This document shows, one piece after another, positions 58,474 to 64,000 of a stretch of DNA of 64,000 bases. A program made the translations under genes and the position numbers. Origin of the DNA: Curvibacter soli (GTDB lineage: Bacteria > Pseudomonadota > Gammaproteobacteria > Burkholderiales > Burkholderiaceae_C); assembly GCF_029211125.1 (NCBI RefSeq), contig NZ_JARGEN010000029.1:17271-81270 (forward strand), read 5' to 3'. The notes beneath the pieces were generated by a model that did no database searches, was not told the origin of the DNA, and was given only the letters and a program-made list of their open reading frames with translations. Position 1 is the first letter of the stretch; the number at the start of each line of letters is the position of its first letter.

Positions 58474-58677
58474 CCTGGAAACGGCGGTTGGATGCGCCTG
58501 CCAGTGCCGTGATCGGGGTGCCGGGCAAGACGCGACGACGCGGCGGGCTGGTTGCCCGCAAGGAGGAGCAATGCCGCATGGCGCTCTCACCCACGAGGTG
58601 AACCCCATCGAAGCCGGCAACGCTCGATTTCCTGCGGCCTGGCAAGGGATGCAAAGCGGTCAACTGCTGTTTCCAGG
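58474..58677. repeat. Family B miniature inverted-repeat element B3 (inverted relative to B1)
   Basis: CCTGGAAACGGCGGTTG at the left, CAACTGCTGTTTCCAGG at the right. It reads as the reverse complement of B1 without an internal 31-bp segment, 204 bp in all. TCCATG occurs on both sides (58466-58471, 58678-58683), two bases off the left end. It lies in the 350-bp gap before the ABC1-family gene. Confidence 0.85.
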
Positions 58678-58775
58678 TCCATGCGGGCAAGCCCGGCAAT
58701 CCGCTCGCCCATCGGCCCCTGCGGCGGGCCTGCACAATGTGCAGCATCGCCATCCGCCCCAAGGAAACCACCGCC

Positions 58776-60440
58776 ATGCTCCAGACCGCAGTCGTCGCCG
58801 TGCGCGACCGCGCCCGCTTGCAGGAAATCGTCGCCGTGCTGCTGCGCTTCGGGCTAGACGACCTGGTGGGCGAACTGGGCCTGAAGCGCCACACGCCTGC
58901 GGACTCGGGCGGCACGGAGGCTGGCATCGCCACTGCCACCCGGCCCGAGCGCGTGCGCCGCGCGCTGGAGCAATTGGGCCCGACCTTCGTGAAGATCGGC
59001 CAGTTGCTGGCCACGCGCGCCGACCTGCTGGGCCCCGAGTGGACGCAGGAGCTGGAGAAGCTGCACAGCCACGTCACGCCCGTGCCGTGGAGCGAGATCG
59101 GCCCGCAGATCGAGGCCGACCTGGGTGCGCCCATCGCCCAGGTGTTCATGGCGTTCGAGGAAACGCCGCTGGCCTCGGCCTCCATCGCGCAGGTCTACCG
59201 GGCGGTGCTGGCCGACGGCACGCCCGGCGGTCGCGCGGTGGTGGTGAAGGCCCAGCGCCCCGGCCTTAGCGCGCGCATCGAGGCCGACCTGCGCCTGCTG
59301 ACCCACCTGGCCGGCCTGCTGGAAGACCAGTGGCCGGCGCTGGCGCGCTACCAGCCGCGCGTGGTGGCGCGCCAACTGGCCACCGCAGTGCGCGACGAGA
59401 TGGACTTCACCAAGGAGGCGCAGAGCTGCGAGGCCATCGCGGCGCACTTCGCGGGTCAGGACGACATCGTGCTGCCCCGCATCGCGTGGGAATGCACCTC
59501 GACGCGCCTGCTGGTGCAGGACTACCTGGATGGCGTGGAGGGCGCCGCCGTGGCCACCACGCCGGGCCTGGACGGCGCGGTGCTGGCGCGGCGCGGGGCG
59601 CGCGCTTTTTTGCAGATGGCGCTGAGGGACGGCCTGTTCCACGCCGACCCGCACCCCGGCAACCTGCTGGCGCTGGCGGGCAACCGCGTGGGCTTCATCG
59701 ACTTCGGACTGGTGGGCCGGCTGTCGGAGCGGCGGCGCGGGCAGCTCGTGGTGCTGCTGCGCGCCATCGTGGAGGGCAGCGCGCAGGGCGTGACCATGGT
59801 GCTGCTGGCGTGGTCGAGCGGCGCGGCGCACGACCTGGGGCGGCTGGAGGCGACGGTGGAGAACTTCGTCGCCCGCCACGGCAGCCAGCCGCTGTCGCTG
59901 GCGCAGGCGCTGCAGGACTTCATGGGCATCGCACGCGAGACCTCCATCCTGCTGCCGCCCGACCTGGCGCTGCTGTTCAAGTCCTTCGTCACCGCCGAGG
60001 GCATGCTGCGCCAGCTCGACGCCACGTTCGACGTGGTGGAGGTGGCCGCGCCCATCGTGCGCGAGCAGCTCGGCGCACGCTATTCGCTGCGCCGGCTGCG
60101 GCGCCAGCGCGAGGCCGTGCTGGCCGATCTGTACGACCTGGCCGACGAGGCGCCGCAGACGCTGCGGCTGCTGATGTACCGGCTGCGGCAGGGGCGCATC
60201 GGCGCCGACATCGAGATCCACCACATCGGCTGGCTGGCCGGGGCGCTGGAGCGCTCGGCCACGCGGCTGGCGATCGCGGTGGTGACCGCCGCGGCCATCC
60301 TGGGCCTGGCGCCGCACCTGATGGCCATGAGCCCTGTATGGTTCGGCGTGCCGGTGTTCCCGGCGCTGGGCATCGTTGCCGTATGCGTGGGCATCGTGCT
60401 GCTGCTACTCTCTTTCAGGCGCCGGCGCGCGCCCGATTAA
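58776..60440 (+). CDS. ABC1/UbiB-family atypical kinase-like protein
   Basis: 554 aa. N-terminal LGPTFVKIGQLLATRADLLG (the KxGQ motif), AVVVKAQRPGL lysine region and FHADPHPGNLLAL with FIDFGLVG, all marks of the ABC1/UbiB protein-kinase-like fold. The C-terminus has two membrane helices (LAIAVVTAAAILGLA, IVAVCVGIVLLLLSF). UbiB aids ubiquinone synthesis, but several Burkholderiales paralogues exist, so no symbol is given. AAGGAA supports ATG 58776 over an upstream ATG. Confidence 0.85.
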   Translation: MLQTAVVAVRDRARLQEIVAVLLRFGLDDLVGELGLKRHTPADSGGTEAGIATATRPERVRRALEQLGPTFVKIGQLLATRADLLGPEWTQELEKLHSHVTPVPWSEIGPQIEADLGAPIAQVFMAFEETPLASASIAQVYRAVLADGTPGGRAVVVKAQRPGLSARIEADLRLLTHLAGLLEDQWPALARYQPRVVARQLATAVRDEMDFTKEAQSCEAIAAHFAGQDDIVLPRIAWECTSTRLLVQDYLDGVEGAAVATTPGLDGAVLARRGARAFLQMALRDGLFHADPHPGNLLALAGNRVGFIDFGLVGRLSERRRGQLVVLLRAIVEGSAQGVTMVLLAWSSGAAHDLGRLEATVENFVARHGSQPLSLAQALQDFMGIARETSILLPPDLALLFKSFVTAEGMLRQLDATFDVVEVAAPIVREQLGARYSLRRLRRQREAVLADLYDLADEAPQTLRLLMYRLRQGRIGADIEIHHIGWLAGALERSATRLAIAVVTAAAILGLAPHLMAMSPVWFGVPVFPALGIVAVCVGIVLLLLSFRRRRAPD

Positions 60441-60478
60441 CCGCCCCCTTATAACCACCCCTTATCGGAGACACTCCC

Positions 60479-61495
60479 ATGGACTACCGCCGCCTCGGAA
60501 CCAGCAACCTGCGCGTCTCGGCCCTGTGCCTGGGCACGATGATGTTCGGCCAGCAGACGCCGCAGGAGGAAGCCGCGCGCATCGTCGCCTCCGCGCGCGA
60601 GCACGGCGTCAACTTCATCGACACCGCCAACGTCTACAACCAGGGCCGCTCGGAAGAAACCCTGGCGCCGCTGCTGCGCGGCGCACGCCCCGACTGGGTA
60701 CTGGCCACTAAGATTGGCAGCCCCACGGACGGAGCGCCCAACCATTCGCACTATTCACGCCCCTGGCTCATCCAGGGCGTGGAACAGAGCCTGGCGCGGC
60801 TGGGCACCGACTACATCGACATCCTGTACCTGCACCGCGACTACGCGGGCGAGAACCTGGAGGAGGCAGTGCGCGCGCTGGGCGACCTGATCCGCGCGGG
60901 CAAGCTGCGCTACTTCGGCGTCTCCAACTTCCGCGGCTGGCGCATCGCCGAGATCATCCGCCTGTGCCGGCAGGCCGGCGTGCCGCAGCCCGTGGTGTGC
61001 CAGCCGTACTACAACCTGCTCAACCGCCAGCCGGAGGTGGAGATCCTGCCCGCCTGCGCCCACTACGGCCTGGGCGTGGTGCCCTACAGCCCGATCGCGC
61101 GCGGCGTGCTGACGGGCAAGTACGCGCCGGGCCGCCCGCCGGGGCCGGACACGCGCGCCGGGCGCGGCGACAAGCGCATCCTCGAAACCGAGTTCCGCCA
61201 GGAGTCGCTCCTGATCGCGCAGAAGATCGGCGAGCACTGCGCCGCCCGCGCCGTGCGCCCGAGCCAGTTCGCCGTGGCCTGGGTGCTGGCCAACCCGATC
61301 GTGAGCGCCGTGATCGCCGGCCCGCGCACGCTGGCGCAGTGGGAGGACTACTTCCCCGCGCTCGACGTTGCCATCGGCCCGGACGACGAAGCCTTCATCG
61401 ACGGCCTGGTCGCGCCGGGCCACCCTTCCACGCCGGGCTACAACGACCCGAACTATCCATTCTTCGGTCGGCCCGTGGTCACGGCGCAGGCGTAG
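60479..61495 (+). CDS. Aldo/keto reductase
   Basis: 338-aa NADPH-dependent oxidoreductase, TIM barrel. The catalytic tetrad is visible as Asp/Tyr in NFIDTANVYNQGRSEE, Lys in VLATKIGS and His in LYLHRDY. It resembles the YajO/YghZ-type reductases. It overlaps the convergent downstream gene by 17 bases. Confidence 0.9.
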   Translation: MDYRRLGTSNLRVSALCLGTMMFGQQTPQEEAARIVASAREHGVNFIDTANVYNQGRSEETLAPLLRGARPDWVLATKIGSPTDGAPNHSHYSRPWLIQGVEQSLARLGTDYIDILYLHRDYAGENLEEAVRALGDLIRAGKLRYFGVSNFRGWRIAEIIRLCRQAGVPQPVVCQPYYNLLNRQPEVEILPACAHYGLGVVPYSPIARGVLTGKYAPGRPPGPDTRAGRGDKRILETEFRQESLLIAQKIGEHCAARAVRPSQFAVAWVLANPIVSAVIAGPRTLAQWEDYFPALDVAIGPDDEAFIDGLVAPGHPSTPGYNDPNYPFFGRPVVTAQA

Positions 61496-62522
61496 CGGCG
61501 GCGCCGCACGCCTGGCAGTAGCGGGCGAACGCGCTCCTGCGCGTGCCGCAGGCGCCGGACCTGGCGAACAGGCCGATGCCGCAGTGCGGGCAGAAGTCGG
61601 TCTTGCCGTCCTTCAGGTCCACCGCGCGCTCACAGCCGGGGCACACGCCCTTGGCCAGCCGCGCCAGGGCCACGTCGTAGTCCAGGTCCTTGCGGCGCTC
61701 GGCATCGGGCAGGGCCTCGGCTTCTTTCTGGCGCTCCAGGTAGCGGTTCAGCGCCACGATGGCGTAGCGCCCCACCAGCGCCGTGACCACGATGCCCACG
61801 GCGTAGCGCACGTAGCCGCCGTAGCTCGGCAGGTAGGGCACCAGCTCGACGAAGAACGCGAACAGCGCGAAGAAGATGAAGCCCCACACGAACGGCCAGT
61901 AGGTGCTCTTGCGCTTCTTCGCGAACAGCCAGCCCGCCACCGCCAGCAGCGGCAGCGTGAGCGCCAGGCGGTAGCCGAACACGCGCAGTTCCTGGCGGCG
62001 CCGGGCCTGCTCCAGTTGTTCCTGGGCGCCCTGCTCCAGTTGCGCCAGCATGTCCTGGGCGCGTGCTGCGGCCTGGCGGGCGTCGAGCGCAGCCTGCTCC
62101 TGCGCCTCGGCGCGCGCCTGGGCCTGGCGGGCGGCGGCCTGCAGGCCGTCGAGCGCCTGCAAGCGCGCCTGCAGCTCGGCGTTCTCGCCCACGCTGCCGG
62201 TGGCGCGGCGCGCGGCCAGCCAGTTGTCGAAGGTCTCGCGGGCGGAGCGCTGCTCGGCCTGCGCCGCGCGGGCCTTCAGCCGCGCCTGCTCCAGCGCGGC
62301 CTGGGCGTTCTGCTCGGCCCGGCGCGCGCCGGCGATGGCCGCGCGCGCCTGGGCGGCGGCCTGCGGCGCCATGAAGTCGTCGAGCGTCTGGCGCTGCTCC
62401 ACGCGCGGCAGGTCGCCCACGATGGTGCTGCCCAACCCCGAGAGGAACCATGCGAACGCGAACGCCACCAGCCACAGGCCACGGCGAAACCATTGCTCGG
62501 AAAGACGCAAGCCCTTGTTCAT
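61479..62522 (-). CDS. Zinc-ribbon membrane protein with long coiled coil
   Basis: 347 aa, family not recognised. An N-terminal membrane helix (about 13-31), then about 120 Ala/Gln/Arg-rich residues predicted as coiled coil (43-170), two or three membrane helices (about 180-260) and a cytoplasmic C-terminus with CPGC...CPHC and CGTR...CQAC zinc-ribbon pairs. GAGGAGG lies upstream of ATG 62522. It could be a membrane-tethered scaffold; no function can be stated. Confidence 0.7.
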   Translation of the reverse strand: MNKGLRLSEQWFRRGLWLVAFAFAWFLSGLGSTIVGDLPRVEQRQTLDDFMAPQAAAQARAAIAGARRAEQNAQAALEQARLKARAAQAEQRSARETFDNWLAARRATGSVGENAELQARLQALDGLQAAARQAQARAEAQEQAALDARQAAARAQDMLAQLEQGAQEQLEQARRRQELRVFGYRLALTLPLLAVAGWLFAKKRKSTYWPFVWGFIFFALFAFFVELVPYLPSYGGYVRYAVGIVVTALVGRYAIVALNRYLERQKEAEALPDAERRKDLDYDVALARLAKGVCPGCERAVDLKDGKTDFCPHCGIGLFARSGACGTRRSAFARYCQACGAAATPAP

Positions 62523-62532
62523 CACCGCACCT

Positions 62533-62592
62533 CCTCTACTATTGAATTGATAGCTGCCACCGCAGGCAGTACCTGCGGCAGAGGCTTAAAAC
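62533..62592. repeat. Family C palindromic repeat, copy 7
   Basis: TGATAGCTGCCACCGCAGG and CCTGCGGCAGAGGCTTAAAAC form the palindrome. Intergenic, upstream of the zinc-ribbon gene. Confidence 0.65.
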
Positions 62593-62648
62593 ACCGTGCG
62601 AATCCGGCGGCGCCACGGATGCTGGCAACGGATGCTTTCAGCCCACGC

Positions 62649-63248
62649 TCAGCGCAGCCGGTGCGTGCTCAGCGGCTGGCCCGCGCAGGCCTGGTACAGC
62701 CGCCCCAGCAGGCCGTGGATGCGGTTCAGTTCCTCATCGGCGAAGCGCAGGAAACCATCGAGATGCATGGCGTCCTGCTCATCCTCGGGCGCCACGTAGT
62801 AGATGAGGTTCTCGCGCACGTGCTCCAGATCGGCCAGCGCGTCGTAGGCGGGTTGCAGCACGGCGTACAGTTCGCGGTCGATGGTCGCCACGCGCAGCAG
62901 GTACGAGGTCATCAGGCTGCGGTGGGTGGGCGGCAGCACGGAGCCGGTCTTGATGTCGGTGCCGCTGGCCTGCACGCGAAACATCGTCCTGCCGCCGCGC
63001 AGGAACTCGAACGAGAACTCCACCCGCGGGTCGCTCGCCGAATCCTCGTGGATCGTGCGCACGATGTGGCGGATGGCCTTGATCGTGCCGTGGTTGAGTT
63101 CGCACTCGCGCGCCAGCAGCGAGCGCAGGGCCTGCCGTTCTCGCACTTCGCCCTTGTGGCGGCGCATGGTTTCCAGGACTTCTCTGGCGATGAAAACCAG
63201 GATTGCGGTCAGTACGGTCAGGGGGATGATTTGCAGCATGTCGCTCAT
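62649..63248 (-). CDS. Membrane-anchored protein of unknown function
   Basis: 199 aa. One N-terminal membrane helix (IIPLTVLTAILVFIAREVL) followed by a soluble domain with LARECELNHGTIKAIRHIVRTI and a C-terminal helix with LNRIHGLLGRLYQACAGQPL. I do not recognise the family. It is preceded by the plsC-like remnant on the same strand. Confidence 0.6.
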   Translation of the reverse strand: MSDMLQIIPLTVLTAILVFIAREVLETMRRHKGEVRERQALRSLLARECELNHGTIKAIRHIVRTIHEDSASDPRVEFSFEFLRGGRTMFRVQASGTDIKTGSVLPPTHRSLMTSYLLRVATIDRELYAVLQPAYDALADLEHVRENLIYYVAPEDEQDAMHLDGFLRFADEELNRIHGLLGRLYQACAGQPLSTHRLR

Positions 63249-63280
63249 GAGGTCGCGGCACGCGGGCCGCCGGCCCGTGT

Positions 63281-63740
63281 TTAACACAGGAAAGCTATGG
63301 CTCCATGACAGCCTCCAGACTGGCCCCCCCCCTGCGCCAGCAGCGCGCCCACCTGGGCCTGCAGTGCCTCGGGCGACACCTGCGCGGCCGGCAGGCCCGG
63401 GCCCACGCTGAGCCCCACGCGGCTGAACATGCCACGCCGCAAGGGCCGCGCCATGGCGGCCCCCCGCTCGATGCGGCTGAAGAACGAGCCCCACAGGCCG
63501 GCGAGCGCCATCGGCACCACGGGCACCTCCAGCCCATCGGCACGCGCCTGCTCCAGGATCTTCATCACGCCGCCCTTGAAGGGCTGCAACTGGCCGTCGC
63601 GGGTGATGCCACCCTCTGGGAAGATGGCCAGCAGGTCGCCCGCGCGCAGCACCCGTGCGGCCTGGGCGAAGGCAGCATCGTAAGCCTGTGTGTCTTCCTT
63701 CTGCGGCGCGACTGGAATCGCCCTGGCCAGGGGTCGTGAA
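63281..63740 (-). pseudogene. Truncated 1-acylglycerol-3-phosphate acyltransferase-like gene
   Basis: Only the C-terminal half of a PlsC-like protein is present: LARAIPVAPQKEDTQAYDAAF, then the acyltransferase motif III LLAIFPEGGITRDGQLQPFKGG and VPMALAGLWGSFFSR. Motifs I and II (the HxxxxD catalytic site) are missing; homology stops near 63740, next to sequence containing the 77-bp repeat. A run of nine C (63324-63332) near the 3' end may also have shifted the frame at the C-terminus. It probably no longer encodes a working enzyme. Confidence 0.7.
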
Positions 63741-64000
63741 CCAGCGCAAACACAGGCTTTCTCTCTAAAAGTGGGGGGTAATTGAGGGCTTTATTTCGGC
63801 AGCCGGCCTCTCCTGGCGCCCTCGGGATTCATCCCAAGCCGGCAGAGCCGGAACCAAACAGGTTGGAAATGCGAACGCAACCATACCCCCTCGGTCGTAC
63901 GCAAGAGTTAGTCTTTTCCAATTCGGGTATGAGCCCAATACTGTTTAGTTAGATTAATTAGTGATACCATTTGGCCATATTCCTTTTCGGGGGTGAATAT
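63741..64000. other. Non-coding region with repeat at the window end
   Basis: No gene-like frame. It replaces the expected N-terminal half of the plsC-like gene and contains the second 77-bp repeat. Composition becomes A/T-rich towards 64000, unlike the neighbouring genes. Confidence 0.6.
63831..63907 (-). repeat. 77-bp dispersed repeat, copy 2
   Basis: Reverse complement of 14723-14799 with one mismatch (A/T). The surroundings of the two copies are unrelated beyond the 77 bp. Confidence 0.85.

Noticed and set aside
58737..58775. Earlier ATG for the ABC1/UbiB-like gene
   Set aside because: The 13 additional codons are not family-like, and the AAGGAA ribosome site fits ATG 58776.
61368..63284. 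638-codon plus-strand frame opposite the zinc-ribbon and membrane-protein genes
   Set aside because: Low-complexity Arg/Ala/Gln-rich translation typical of antisense GC-rich DNA; the minus-strand genes have recognisable motifs and ribosome sites.

Overview
The window comes from a high-GC betaproteobacterium of the order Burkholderiales, most likely family Comamonadaceae (Acidovorax / Alicycliphilus / Diaphorobacter type). The evidence is the spc-alpha ribosomal gene order with infA between secY and rpmJ, the branched-chain-type and Bug-type solute-binding proteins, and dispersed repeats of a kind I associate with this family. All functions are read from the translated sequence; no database search was possible.

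Layout. 1-4700: end of a Liv-type ABC transporter cluster with an AMP-forming CoA ligase, then a Bug-type binding protein. 4950-14250: housekeeping and amidohydrolase genes (DUF1840, cyclopropane-fatty-acid synthase, a DUF2265 lipoprotein, acyl-CoA-binding protein, two M20 peptidases, a Liv-type binding protein, a molybdopterin oxidoreductase). 14900-24150, minus strand: one ribosomal block rplN-rplX-rplE-rpsN-rpsH-rplF-rplR-rpsE-rpmD-rplO-secY-infA-rpmJ-rpsM-rpsK-rpsD-rpoA-rplQ, followed by initiator tRNA-fMet. Its promoter overlaps the end of glpD, and rpsQ/rpmC are not next to rplN. 24150-38000: glpKD, proC, ubiA, dps, oxyR, recG, queA, a TPR-methyltransferase and tgt.

38030-52920, minus strand, is the most distinctive region: 15 co-directional genes that look like a complete system for uptake and mineralisation of triuret/biuret-type urea oligomers. 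They are a BMP-type ABC importer (4 genes), a formamidase-like amidase, two paralogous cysteine hydrolases (one very close to biuret hydrolase BiuH, one proposed to be triuret-hydrolase-like), a GntR/FCD regulator, atzG-atzE-atzH (carboxybiuret route), a NitT/TauT-type ABC importer (3 genes) and the allophanate hydrolase atzF. No cyanuric acid hydrolase (AtzD) is seen. The proposed flow is triuret to carboxybiuret, then through AtzEG and AtzH, or through spontaneous decarboxylation and BiuH, to allophanate, which AtzF converts to CO2 and ammonia.

53250-64000: an amidohydrolase with a two-permease NitT/TauT-like ABC transporter, an ABC1/UbiB-family protein, an aldo/keto reductase, a coiled-coil zinc-ribbon membrane protein, an unknown membrane-anchored protein and a truncated plsC-like gene.

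The window is rich in small non-coding repeats. Family A is a 166-bp miniature inverted-repeat element always found at CTAG, often forming a stop codon. Family B is a second miniature element, one copy of which is nested in an A copy with a 5-bp duplication. Family C is a degenerate ~55-bp palindromic repeat present seven times, four of them inside genes and in frame. There is also a 77-bp repeat present twice in opposite orientation.
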